This document shows positions 1-8,101 of a DNA stretch of 64,000 nt, one piece after another (within the stretch, counting starts at the first letter, position 1; each line of letters starts with the position of its first letter). The DNA comes from Neorhizobium galegae bv. orientalis str. HAMBI 540 (GTDB taxonomy: Bacteria > Pseudomonadota > Alphaproteobacteria > Rhizobiales > Rhizobiaceae). The translations under genes were made by a program, and so were the position numbers. The notes below the pieces were generated by a model. The model did not search any database and was not told the origin of the DNA. It saw only the letters and a program-made list of their open reading frames with translations. The stretch lies in NCBI RefSeq assembly GCF_000731315.1, contig NZ_HG938354.1:868001-932000 (forward strand), read 5' to 3'.

Positions 1-128
1 GGGCCGACCACGGTGATGAACTCGCCATCCTCGATATCGAGGTTGAGCCCCTGCAACGCGTTGAAGGAGATCTGCCCCGCGATGCTGAAAGTCTTGGTGA
101 CGCTTTGGAACGAGATTTTTGTGTTCAT
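1..128 (-). CDS. ABC transporter ATP-binding protein, N-terminal part only
   Basis: Only the first ~42 residues are in the window, starting [14 protein letters not shown] and ending in the strand just before the Walker A loop (..DGEFITVVG). The pattern fits the nucleotide-binding subunit of SsuB/TauB/NrtD-type importers for sulfonates, taurine or nitrate. It is the downstream partner of the permease at 125-937: its ATG overlaps the permease stop in an ATGA arrangement (125-128), so the two are translationally coupled. The substrate cannot be read from this fragment; the adjacent sulfatase suggests a sulfur compound. Confidence 0.85.
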   Translation of the reverse strand, partial: MNTKISFQSVTKTFSIAGQISFNALQGLNLDIEDGEFITVVG

Positions 129-937
129 AGCTTTTCCTGCCAGGCGGTCAACACGCTATCGGTCGTCTGAACGATGCGGTCCATGATGAGACCGAGCACG
201 CCGATCGCGATGAGGCTGACGAAAATCGTCGGAAGATCGTAGTAGAGCTGCGCCTGCTGCATGCGGAAGCCCAGGCCCGATTGTGCGGCAATCAGTTCGG
301 CGGCGACGACGGTCGCCCAGGACGACCCGAGACCGATACGGACGCCGACCATGATGTAGGGCAACGAGGCAGGCACGATAACCCGCCGGAAGATGGTGAA
401 GTCGTTGGCACCAAGCACGCGTGCGGCGTTGATCAGCGTTCTATCGACGTTGACGACGCCCTGATACGTCGCCACGACGCTCGACAGGAAGGATGCCAAG
501 AAAATGACGAAGATCTTCGGTGTTTCATCGATGCCCATGGTGACGATCGCCAGGGGGATGATGGCAAGCGGCGGGATGGTGCGGAAGAACTGCACGTAGG
601 GCTCAATGATGCCGCGGGCAATACGATACCAGCCCATCAGGAAGCCCACAGGGATTGCCACCGCGATGCCGAGCGCAAAGCCGGTAAAGACACGGCCAAG
701 GCTCGAAATCGCATCCGACCACAAAAGCCCGTTCTGCGCCTGGATCACCGCCTGCTTCGCCACGGCAAGAGGCGTCGGAAGGCCGACAACCCCCTGTGAC
801 GTCACGACGGCCCAGAGAATGATGCCGACAGCCACGGCGGCGATATTGACCGCCATCATTGCAATCGAACCGGACATGAGGGACGGCCGGCTGGCCGGCT
901 CGGGCTTTTCTTCACTCGTTGTGATGGACAAGGTCAT
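125..937 (-). CDS. ABC transporter permease, SsuC/TauC family
   Basis: The 270-residue inner-membrane protein has a cytoplasmic N-terminus, a first membrane segment at about residues 26-45, and the BPD_transp_1 core from about 75 onward. The permease-ATPase coupling (EAA) loop is at about 170-190 ([19 protein letters not shown]). Length and layout match sulfonate/taurine/nitrate permeases. It lies between a sulfatase gene upstream (981-2417, same strand) and its ATPase downstream, so transport of a sulfonate or sulfate ester is plausible but inferred. No binding-protein gene is visible; it may lie beyond the left edge. Confidence 0.9.
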   Translation of the reverse strand: MTLSITTSEEKPEPASRPSLMSGSIAMMAVNIAAVAVGIILWAVVTSQGVVGLPTPLAVAKQAVIQAQNGLLWSDAISSLGRVFTGFALGIAVAIPVGFLMGWYRIARGIIEPYVQFFRTIPPLAIIPLAIVTMGIDETPKIFVIFLASFLSSVVATYQGVVNVDRTLINAARVLGANDFTIFRRVIVPASLPYIMVGVRIGLGSSWATVVAAELIAAQSGLGFRMQQAQLYYDLPTIFVSLIAIGVLGLIMDRIVQTTDSVLTAWQEKL

Positions 938-980
938 GTCTCCCTCCGGGAAGCTGATCTATCCCGACAATATCGATGGC

Positions 981-2417
981 TCATCGCGCACCCGCCATGA
1001 CGTCACGCGTCTTGAAGTTGGATTCGATCAGCCAGTCGCGCATAACATCCAGAAGCTCGCGCTTCCGTTCCGCATGGGCCGGATCGCTCCAGAGGTTCCT
1101 CACCTCCTTCGGGTCGTTCTCGAGGTCGAACAGTTGTCCATCCTCAGAGCCCTTGAAGTGGACGAGCTTCCACCGGTCGCTCCTCACACCGGTCATGAAC
1201 TCGACACCGCCGGCCATTGCCACGTCGCCGATCTGTTCGCAGAACACGTGGGCGCGCGGCGTCCAGTCCTTGCCTTCGAGCGCCGGCTTAAGGCTTTTCG
1301 CTTCGAAGGTTTTCGGCGGCACAATGCCGGCATATTCGAGAATGGTCGGACCGAGGTCGAAGAGCTGGCAGAGACCGTCGACCGAGCGTCCACCCTCAAA
1401 CCGGCCAGCCGTCGACCAGATGACGGTCGGCACGCGGGTGACGACGTCATACATCGACCATTTCTGGATCAGGCCATGCTCGCCCAGGCATTCGCCGTGA
1501 TCCGAGGTGAAGATGACGATGGCATCTTCGAGATAGCCGCGCTCCAGAAGTGAACCGAGCAGTTCGCCAACCTTTTCGTCGATCAGCGTGACATTGCCAA
1601 GATAATGCGCCCAGAGCCGCTGCATCTGATCTTCAGACGGATCGAGGCTCCAGACGACGGAGTCGTGATCGACCTCCACGTCGTGCTGGCGCTTGTCCTT
1701 CAGCTCCTGATGGAGGGAGCGCAGCTCTTCTTTCGTCGGCCTTGGCAGCGGCAGGTCGTTGCGCCTGAGATACGGCTCGGCATAGCGCGCCGGCGGATCG
1801 AACGGTGGATGCGGCCCGGGGAAACCGACCTGCAGGAACAGCGGCTCGGTCGTCGGATAGGTCTCGACCCACCACTTCGCCATATTGCCGACGAAGGCGT
1901 CGGAATGCAGCGCCTCGGGCAGTTTCCAGTCGAAGCAGCCCAGCCTGTCACGATAGTCGTCGAGCTTACGGTAGTGTTCGCGCTGCTGTTTGACGAGTCC
2001 GTTGGCGGCCAGCGCCTTGTCCCACTCGTCGAAATACCAGCGGCCTTCCATATAGCGATCCTTGTTTTCCACGACGTAGCGCTCGTGGAAACCGGAGTCC
2101 GAATTATAGGGTATTGTATGCATCTTACCGACGTTGACGCAGCGATAGCCGGCGTCACGTAGCTGCTCGACCCATGTCCGCTGCCATGCCTGGCCGTTGG
2201 CCAGAACGCCCGTCGTATGCGGGTAGTAGCCGGAGAACAGGCTTGCGCGCGAGGGAACGCAGCTTGGCGCATTGACGTGGCAATTGGTAAGCGCCACGCC
2301 TTTTTCGACAAGCGCATCAATATTGGGGGTCACGGCATAGGGAAACCCGAGCGCCGATATCGAGTCGTAGCGCTGCTGGTCCGTCATGATCAGAATGATG
2401 TTTGGCCTTTCAGCCAT
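981..2417 (-). CDS. Type I sulfatase (formylglycine-dependent)
   Basis: The protein is 478 residues. The metal-binding start PNIILIMTDQQR is at about residues 5-16, the formylglycine signature C-V-P-S-R has its Cys at residue 53, and FTSDHGECLGEHG carries the second set of metal ligands. There is no signal peptide, so a cytoplasmic enzyme is expected that acts on an imported sulfate ester, like choline-sulfatase and related alkyl or aryl sulfatases; the exact substrate is unknown. The gene is divergent from the LacI-type regulator at 2571 and upstream of a sulfonate-type importer, which suggests a small inducible sulfur or carbon scavenging unit. Confidence 0.92.
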   Translation of the reverse strand: MAERPNIILIMTDQQRYDSISALGFPYAVTPNIDALVEKGVALTNCHVNAPSCVPSRASLFSGYYPHTTGVLANGQAWQRTWVEQLRDAGYRCVNVGKMHTIPYNSDSGFHERYVVENKDRYMEGRWYFDEWDKALAANGLVKQQREHYRKLDDYRDRLGCFDWKLPEALHSDAFVGNMAKWWVETYPTTEPLFLQVGFPGPHPPFDPPARYAEPYLRRNDLPLPRPTKEELRSLHQELKDKRQHDVEVDHDSVVWSLDPSEDQMQRLWAHYLGNVTLIDEKVGELLGSLLERGYLEDAIVIFTSDHGECLGEHGLIQKWSMYDVVTRVPTVIWSTAGRFEGGRSVDGLCQLFDLGPTILEYAGIVPPKTFEAKSLKPALEGKDWTPRAHVFCEQIGDVAMAGGVEFMTGVRSDRWKLVHFKGSEDGQLFDLENDPKEVRNLWSDPAHAERKRELLDVMRDWLIESNFKTRDVMAGAR

Positions 2418-2525
2418 ATACTGCTCCTCCGCGTCGCCGATAGCTGGCTTTCGCCTGCCGTGCCAGGCAAAAGAACGACTTCGGTCCCTCTTTCGCTTGC
2501 CTCCATTTCAAAAAGATGGCATAAA

Positions 2526-2537
2526 GTTACCGTTAAC
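2526..2537. promoter_or_regulatory. Candidate GntR/LacI-type operator
   Basis: GTTACCGTTAAC is an imperfect palindrome lying 34 bp upstream of the LacI-family start, in the 153-bp divergent region shared with the sulfatase. It resembles operators of GntR-like LacI proteins (GTTACC..GGTAAC). A role in repressing both directions is inferred. Confidence 0.4.
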
Positions 2538-2570
2538 GCAACGATCACTCACGGGATTTTTTGAGCTGAG

Positions 2571-3599
2571 ATGACGATTGAACTTTCCGACAAGGTGGCC
2601 CGCAACGTCCCGACCCTTGCTTCGATCGCCGAGCGGGTGGGCGTTTCAGTCAATACCGTCTCGCGCGCGTTGCGCGCCCCGCACACGGTCCGCATCGAAC
2701 TTCGCCGCCAGATCAATGCTGCGATGGAGGAGCTGAATTACGTGCCCAACCGGCTCGCTGGCGGGCTTTCGGGCACGCGCTCGGACATTGTTGGCGTTGT
2801 CGTCACCTCGCTCTACTATTCCGAATTCGCCAACATCATCGATACGCTGCAATCAGCTTTGCTGGAGCATGACCTGCAGGTCATGCTCGCCAATACAAGG
2901 TACAATGCCGACCAGGAGCTGCGTCTCGTCCGGTCGATCCTGAGCTGGCGGCCGGCGGCCGTTGCCATCATTGGCGTCGACCATCCCCCGAAAGTCGTCG
3001 AGCTTCTCAAGGCTGCCGACATCCCGATCATCGAGATGTGGGACACGGGCGGTGAAGTGATTGATACCGCCGTTGGGTTCGATCACGCACGTGTCGGCGC
3101 AGCGCAAGCCAACCATCTCATAGGTCAGGGTTATCGGCGCCTTGCCTTCGTTGGCAGCGTTCGCGAAAACGATAAACGCGCGCAGAAGCGTTTGAGCGGG
3201 CTGGAAACTGCGGCAGCCGCGGCCGGCCTCCCCGACATCGTCAAGCACACGGCGCAGCAAGGCGGCAGCCCGGAACTCGGGGAGCGGCTTGCAACCGAGC
3301 TTCTGCAACGCCATCCCGAGATCGACGCAATCGCCTGCAACAGCGATGTCGTTGCGTTTGGCGTGCTTCGGGCACTTCGGAAACTCGGCCGGCGCGTTCC
3401 CGAAGATATCGGTGTTATTGGATTTGGAGACAACGAGGCGGCGAGCTGCGTTAGTCCCTCTCTAACGACGGTCCGCCCTGATCGCGAGCTTATCGGCAAA
3501 CTGACGGCCGAGGCGATCGTCGCCCGGATCAATGATGCCAAGCCATACACCGCACCCGTCGAATGGGAGCTTATCGTTCGGGAAAGTACAGCTCGATAG
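2571..3599 (+). CDS. LacI-family transcriptional regulator (GntR-like)
   Basis: The 342-residue protein has a LacI helix-turn-helix at about residues 14-35 (LASIAERVGVSVNTVSRAL) and hinge helix ..YVPNRLAGGLSG. A periplasmic-binding-protein-like effector domain runs from about 70 to the end, including DAIACNSDVVAFGVLRAL and the dimer-side GVIGFGDNE. It is divergent from the sulfatase gene, so it most likely represses the sulfatase/ABC unit until a sugar-like or sulfate-ester inducer binds. No cognate sugar gene is adjacent, so the ligand is unknown. It is an ordinary-length member of the family. Confidence 0.92.
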   Translation: MTIELSDKVARNVPTLASIAERVGVSVNTVSRALRAPHTVRIELRRQINAAMEELNYVPNRLAGGLSGTRSDIVGVVVTSLYYSEFANIIDTLQSALLEHDLQVMLANTRYNADQELRLVRSILSWRPAAVAIIGVDHPPKVVELLKAADIPIIEMWDTGGEVIDTAVGFDHARVGAAQANHLIGQGYRRLAFVGSVRENDKRAQKRLSGLETAAAAAGLPDIVKHTAQQGGSPELGERLATELLQRHPEIDAIACNSDVVAFGVLRALRKLGRRVPEDIGVIGFGDNEAASCVSPSLTTVRPDRELIGKLTAEAIVARINDAKPYTAPVEWELIVRESTAR

Positions 3600-3733
3600 C
3601 TCCCAGCCATCCGAGGTGGTTGAAGCGCTCGTCTCCAGTGTTCGTTCGACATTCCCCTCTCGGTCCAGCTCAACCAGTCTTGCTTCGATCTGCCTAGCGA
3701 TCCGACAAATGCCGCTCATCGCATTCTCGGGGA

Positions 3734-3767
3734 TTGACAACGATCGCATTTGTTATGTTATAACGTA
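3734..3767 (+). promoter_or_regulatory. Promoter with overlapping Zur-like box
   Basis: A -35-like TTGACA sits at 3734-3739. TGTTATGTTATAACGTA at 3751-3767 overlaps the expected -10 region. The core GTTATgTTATAAC closely resembles the zinc-responsive Zur boxes of alphaproteobacteria (GTTATANNATAAC). The operator lies just upstream of a COG0523-derived fragment and aztD, two families commonly controlled by Zur, which strengthens the call. Repression under zinc sufficiency is inferred. Confidence 0.65.
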
Positions 3768-3810
3768 AAACGAATTTCGATCAAAGCGGCCATCAATCTT
3801 GGGGCAAGTC

Positions 3811-4069
3811 ATGTCACAGCAGAAAATTGAACCGACACCGGTGACGGTTTTGACCGGTTATCTCGGTGCTGGCAAAACCACGCTTCTCAACCGCATCCTG
3901 ACGGAGCCGCACGGAAAGAAGTTCGCGGTCATCGTCAACGAGTTAGGCGAGTTCGGATCGCCAAGCGAGGACCATGACCCGCTTCGTCTTTATCGGTCGA
4001 GATATTCCCAAGGATATCATCAGCGACGGCTTTCTCAGATGCCGCGCAATTCGCCAGGCCGCCGAATAA
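3811..4069 (+). pseudogene. COG0523 (CobW-like) GTPase with internal deletion and frameshift
   Basis: The 5' part encodes a typical COG0523 start with Walker [10 protein letters not shown] and [12 protein letters not shown] (about 50 residues). It then stops matching the family at about 3957. From 3974, one frame over, the family's C-terminal end is recognisable ([14 protein letters not shown]), running to a TAA at 4067-4069. Full family members are roughly 320-400 residues, so about 250-300 central residues are gone, including the CXCC metal motif, the G-domain switches and the His-rich loop, and the joint is out of frame. The product cannot be a working GTPase. Its place between a Zur box and aztD fits a former zinc metallochaperone. 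Confidence 0.8.
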
Positions 4070-4114
4070 GCCCGCCCCGTGCGACGTAAGTTCAAACACC
4101 ACGGAAGGAACCCC

Positions 4115-5353
4115 ATGAAACTGTCTCTTGCTCGAAACCATCTGCTGGCAGCTGTCGCGTCAGGCCTCATCTTTGCTGCTTCCGGAGCGTTTGCCGATGA
4201 CGATCACGAGACGAAAGAGTCGTGGCGCCTGTTTGTCGGCGATCATACGAATCCAGTCGTCCGCGCCATCGACTTCGAGAACGGCAAGGAACTCGGCCGC
4301 TATGACGTCAAGGGTCCCGCGGCCCTGACCGCCAGTGCGTCCGGCCGGACCGTATTTGCCACGCAGTCGGATCAGGACATCGTGCACGTCCTCAAGACGG
4401 GCATCGATTTCTCCGATCACGGCGAGCATCGGGATCTGGACGTTTCCGACGTCGGGCTGTTGCCCGTGACTTTCGAGGGCAAGCATCCTTTCCACGTCGT
4501 TCCGCATGACGACCATGCGATCCTCTTTTACGATCGAGGCGGCAAAGCGGATATCATCGATGAAGTAGCTCTTCTTGAGGGCAAGGCTGACGTGAAGACA
4601 GTCGACACCACCAAGCCGCACCATGGTGTCGCGGTGACGATGGGTCGTTTCGTACTCGTGTCGGTTCCAAACACCGCAGTCGAAACCAAGCCCGACGAAT
4701 TGCCGCCGCGGGTCGGGCTTCGCGTCGTTGACGAGACGGGCAGGCAGCTCGGCGACGTCGCGAAATGCACCGATCTTCACGGCGAGGCCACTTCGTCCCA
4801 GCTGGTTGCTTTCGGTTGCAAGGAAGGCGTTCTTGTCGCTCGTCCCGGCGGACTTGATGGACCGAAACTGGAAATGCTCGCTTACCCATCTGACCTGCCG
4901 AAAGGTTCGACTGGTACCTTGCTTGGCGGCACGGCAATGCAGTTCTTCCTCGGCAACTACGGCGAATACAAAATCGTCCTGATCGATCCGGACAGCGAGA
5001 AGCACTTCCGGCTGATCGACCTTCCCACCCGCCGCGTTGACTTTTTGCTGGATCCGGCTGCGCCGCGCAACGCCTACATCCTGACCGAGGACGGTGATCT
5101 TCATGTGCTGGATGTGATCAAGGGCGAGATCGTTCGCAAGGGAAAGATCACGGAGCCCTACAGCAAGGACGGTCATTGGCGTGATCCGCGGCCGCGTCTT
5201 GCCGTGGCGGATGGTCATGTCGTCATCACCGATCCGCGGCATTCGCTGGTTCGCATCGTTGATGCGGAGAGCCTGAAGGAAGTCCGCACGATCGCCGTCG
5301 AGGGAAAACCCTTTACGATCGTTGCCGTGGGCGGCTCCGGTGCCTCGCATTGA
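4115..5353 (+). CDS. aztD: Zinc metallochaperone AztD (periplasmic beta-propeller)
   Basis: The 412-residue protein has a Sec signal peptide (residues 1 to about 25, ending ASGAFA), then the acidic/His stretch DDDHETKE and a WD40-like beta-propeller. Histidines recur (GEHRDLD, HPFHVVPHDDH, KPHHGV). This matches AztD, which passes zinc to the AztC binding protein of an AztABC importer in the periplasm. No aztABC genes are in the window. The start is chosen for the AGGAA ribosome site and the clean signal peptide. Transcription probably comes from the Zur-like promoter at 3734, through the decayed GTPase gene. Confidence 0.85.
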   Translation: MKLSLARNHLLAAVASGLIFAASGAFADDDHETKESWRLFVGDHTNPVVRAIDFENGKELGRYDVKGPAALTASASGRTVFATQSDQDIVHVLKTGIDFSDHGEHRDLDVSDVGLLPVTFEGKHPFHVVPHDDHAILFYDRGGKADIIDEVALLEGKADVKTVDTTKPHHGVAVTMGRFVLVSVPNTAVETKPDELPPRVGLRVVDETGRQLGDVAKCTDLHGEATSSQLVAFGCKEGVLVARPGGLDGPKLEMLAYPSDLPKGSTGTLLGGTAMQFFLGNYGEYKIVLIDPDSEKHFRLIDLPTRRVDFLLDPAAPRNAYILTEDGDLHVLDVIKGEIVRKGKITEPYSKDGHWRDPRPRLAVADGHVVITDPRHSLVRIVDAESLKEVRTIAVEGKPFTIVAVGGSGASH

Positions 5354-5364
5354 GGCAATATCCT

Positions 5365-5398
5365 CTGGTCCGGAATTGCTACGGCAGTTCCGGACCAG
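5365..5398 (+). terminator. Intrinsic-type hairpin after aztD
   Basis: A perfect 11-bp stem, CTGGTCCGGAA (5365-5375) and TTCCGGACCAG (5388-5398), is followed by a short T-containing tract. It lies 11 bp past the aztD stop and separates the zinc unit from the riboswitch. Confidence 0.7.
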
Positions 5399-5509
5399 AT
5401 CGTTTCATCGGGGGACAACGATGCAACATGCCCTCCCCGGCTCCTGATCACCTGCGGGATGACGGGTTGAGGTGCAGCGTTGACAGACAGAGGAGGCCGT
5501 GTAAGTTCG

Positions 5510-5680
5510 CGGCGTCAAGGTTCTTCCGTCCCCGGACGGAAGCTAAGAGGGAATCCGGTCAAAACCGGAGCTGTCCCGCAACTGTGAGCGGTGAGCCGTT
5601 CGCCCAACATGTCACTGGCGCCAATGCCGGGAAGACGGGCGATCAAGGCTTTGACCCGCGAGCCAGGAGACCTGCCTGAC
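5510..5680 (+). promoter_or_regulatory. Cobalamin (B12) riboswitch
   Basis: Diagnostic blocks occur in order: AAGAGGGAA with the CCGGT..CCGG stem (about 5544-5570), GCTGTCCCGCAACTGT (about 5570-5585), the GTCACTGG region (about 5611-5618), GGGAAGACGG, and the B12 box GAGCCAGGAGACCTGCC at 5660-5676. It sits directly upstream of the CbiX/ferredoxin gene and the nickel/peptide-type ABC genes, so B12 should switch this transcript off. Exact ends are approximate. Confidence 0.95.
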
Positions 5681-5714
5681 GATAGAAATTCCGTGGTCGG
5701 GGTGTGCCACAGGA

Positions 5715-6581
5715 ATGACGGTTCCGTTGGGCTATCCGTGCCTGCCGCAACCTTCATTTTTGCTGCCTCCTCCTTTGAGTGAGACGAAGGCAGTGAAAAC
5801 ACAGGGATTATCTTCCCAAAACGTATCCGGGCGCGCCGTCCTGCTGATTGCGAAATCCGCCTTTGCGGCATCGCCGCATCTGGAAATGCAACGGCTCGCG
5901 AAACTTGCAGCCGGCGTGACCGGAGCCGGACCGGTTCGGTTCGCCTTTACCGAACAGGGTACCCCCTCTCTGCGCGAAGCGCTGTCCGATCTGCTCGACG
6001 AGGATGTCGAAATCGTCGTTATCGTGCCGCTCGTCCTGCCCATGGAGCCGAGCTTCCTTATCTGGCTGACGAAATCGCTGAAGCGCTGGAAGGCCGCCGA
6101 TAGCCGGCGCTGGCCGGTCCTTTCGATCGCCCGGGATATCGCCTCGAGCACACTGATGGCGCGGTTGATCGGCGAACTGCTCGAAACCGCCGAAGCACTG
6201 GACGTGCCGCAGACCGACAAACCGCCAGTTGCCGAGGGATCGCTCGTGCCGACCCAGAAACGCCGCGTGCTCGTCTGCCAGGGCGGACCCTGCAATGCGG
6301 CCGGAGCCGATGTGATCTGGGGACATCTGCGCAACCAGCAGGAGCGGCAGAAACTGCGGACTGCCGGCGACGGCACGATGACCGCAAAATCCACCTGTCT
6401 CGGTCCCTGCAATCTGGCGCCCGTGCTGCAAGTGTTTCCGGAAGGAACCTATTACGGCGGCGTCAACGAAGACGCGATCGACCGGATCATCGGCGAGCAC
6501 CTGCTCGGCGGCGGGATCGTCGAGGACTTCGCCTATCACCCAACGGGCCGCAAGCAGCGGCTTCGCACCCCATCCGAATAG
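5715..6581 (+). CDS. CbiX-like / [2Fe-2S] ferredoxin-domain protein
   Basis: The 288-residue reading frame has two parts. Residues about 40-160 resemble the small sirohydrochlorin cobaltochelatase (CbiX) fold (AVLLIAKSAFAASPH..). Residues about 183-260 form a thioredoxin-like [2Fe-2S] domain with C188-x4-C193 and C228-x3-C232. Control by the B12 riboswitch points to cobalt or corrinoid metabolism; a chelatase or metal-handling role is inferred. The start is uncertain: the ATG at 5715 follows the riboswitch closely, but the first ~26 residues are proline-rich and atypical, and a GTG at 5793 is an alternative. The ABC importer genes follow on the same transcript. Confidence 0.8.
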   Translation: MTVPLGYPCLPQPSFLLPPPLSETKAVKTQGLSSQNVSGRAVLLIAKSAFAASPHLEMQRLAKLAAGVTGAGPVRFAFTEQGTPSLREALSDLLDEDVEIVVIVPLVLPMEPSFLIWLTKSLKRWKAADSRRWPVLSIARDIASSTLMARLIGELLETAEALDVPQTDKPPVAEGSLVPTQKRRVLVCQGGPCNAAGADVIWGHLRNQQERQKLRTAGDGTMTAKSTCLGPCNLAPVLQVFPEGTYYGGVNEDAIDRIIGEHLLGGGIVEDFAYHPTGRKQRLRTPSE

Positions 6582-6598
6582 AACAAGAGGAAAGAGAA

Positions 6599-8095
6599 TT
6601 GACGTCGCACACTCTATCGCGCCTGGCCGCCGCCTGGCTCAGTGCCACCATCTTTGTCACCGCAGGCACTGTCTTTGCAGCCGAGCCGGTTCGCGTCGGC
6701 GCCACCTACATCACCAGTGGCACGGATCCGGCCAAGGGCTCGAACGGCTGGGCGCTGGTTAGCCACGGGGTCGGCGAGAACCTCTTCACCGTCGATCGGG
6801 ACGGCAAGCTCGTGCCGGAACTGGCCGAAAAGGCGCAGCGCATCGGCGACCTGACCTGGACCGTGACCCTGAAACCCGGCCGCTTGTTTTCCGACGGCAC
6901 GCCGATGACCGCCAAGGCGCTGGCAGCAGGTTTCGACAACACATTCGCCAACAACAAGGCGGCGCTCGCCACCGGTGGCAAGCTGACCTTCGAGGCGGCC
7001 GACGACCTGACGCTGAAGGTGACAACCGAAAAGCCGGTACCGTTCATCCAGGCGCTCTTCGCGGAATGGCCGCTGATCGCGTACAAACCCACCGCGGCCG
7101 GCAACGCCGTCTTCAGCGGTCCTTATCGAATCTCGGGCTTCAAGGCGGATGCCTCGATCACGCTCGAGCCTAACGCGCATTTTGCCGGCGCCGACAAGCG
7201 TTCGCCGGTCAATTTCCGCAAGTTCGGCGATGCCCAGACCCTGACGCTGGCGCTGGAAGCAGGCGAGCTCGATTTGGCTTTCGGCTTGCCGTCGGAAGTC
7301 GTGAGCCGGCTCCAGACAAACCCTGATCTGGCGATCAAGTCGTTCCCGGTCGGATACCAGTATCTCGCCTTCTTCAACACGGCCCGGCCGCCGATGGATG
7401 ATGTGAAGGTGCGCCAGGCGATCGATCTGGCCTTCGACCGCAAGGAGCTTGCAACCGCGATCAACGGCGGCGACCCCGCCACCGGCGCCTACGCCTCCTA
7501 TTTCCCCTTTGCGGGCAGAGAGGCACGCTCGACCGACCCTGCCAAGGCCGCAGCGCTCCTCGACGAAGCCGGCTGGGCAAAAGGCCGCGGCGGCATGCGC
7601 GAAAAAGGCGGCAAGCCGCTACGTCTGCTGGTCATCACCTATCCGCAGCGTCCTGATCTCGTCACCATGCTGCCGGTGGTCAAGGCGGAACTCGCAAAGA
7701 TCGGCATCGCCATCGATACGCAGGTGGTGGAGAACATCCAGCAGATGGCTGCGGCCGGTGACTTCGACATCGCGCTCTGGGCGCAGCACACTGCCCCGAC
7801 CGGCGATGCCGCCTTCTTCCTGAACTCGATGCTGAGAAGCGGTGCTTCGCTGAACTATGCGAAATATGCTTCGCGCGACTTCGACGCGATCCTCGATCGA
7901 TTTGCGACCGAGGGCGATCCGGCAAGGCGAGTGGCGATCGCGCTGGATGCCCAGCAGAAACTGTTCGACGATGCGCCCGCCTCTTTCCTGGTATCGGCCG
8001 TCTGGTATGTCGGCCTGTCGAAGCGGCTGAAGAACTACGAGCCGTGGGGATCCGATTACCACGTGCTGCGCGCCGATATCGGCGAGGCGGAGTAA
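6599..8095 (+). CDS. ABC transporter substrate-binding protein, nickel/peptide (NikA/DppA) family
   Basis: The 498-residue exported protein starts with TTG at 6599 behind AAGAGGAAAGAG. A signal peptide covers about residues 1-27 (..TAGTVFA), followed by an SBP_bac_5 domain with WTVTLKPGRLFSDGTPMTAKALAAGFDNTF near 80-110. It lies 17 bp after the riboswitch-controlled CbiX-like gene and just before two permeases. In this context cobalt or a cobalt chelate is the likely cargo, as for B12-regulated importers of this family in rhizobia (from memory, cbtJKL of Sinorhizobium meliloti). The sequence alone cannot separate Co, Ni and peptides. Confidence 0.88.
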   Translation: MTSHTLSRLAAAWLSATIFVTAGTVFAAEPVRVGATYITSGTDPAKGSNGWALVSHGVGENLFTVDRDGKLVPELAEKAQRIGDLTWTVTLKPGRLFSDGTPMTAKALAAGFDNTFANNKAALATGGKLTFEAADDLTLKVTTEKPVPFIQALFAEWPLIAYKPTAAGNAVFSGPYRISGFKADASITLEPNAHFAGADKRSPVNFRKFGDAQTLTLALEAGELDLAFGLPSEVVSRLQTNPDLAIKSFPVGYQYLAFFNTARPPMDDVKVRQAIDLAFDRKELATAINGGDPATGAYASYFPFAGREARSTDPAKAAALLDEAGWAKGRGGMREKGGKPLRLLVITYPQRPDLVTMLPVVKAELAKIGIAIDTQVVENIQQMAAAGDFDIALWAQHTAPTGDAAFFLNSMLRSGASLNYAKYASRDFDAILDRFATEGDPARRVAIALDAQQKLFDDAPASFLVSAVWYVGLSKRLKNYEPWGSDYHVLRADIGEAE

Positions 8096-8101
8096 GGCCA
8101 C

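Noticed and set aside
4160..5350. Long open frame on the minus strand across aztD
   Set aside because: It is the mirror of a well-supported gene with a signal peptide and family match; it has no ribosome site and no recognisable domain.
5365..5398. Considered as part of the cobalamin riboswitch expression platform
   Set aside because: It lies upstream of the aptamer and directly after aztD, so it is better explained as the aztD terminator.
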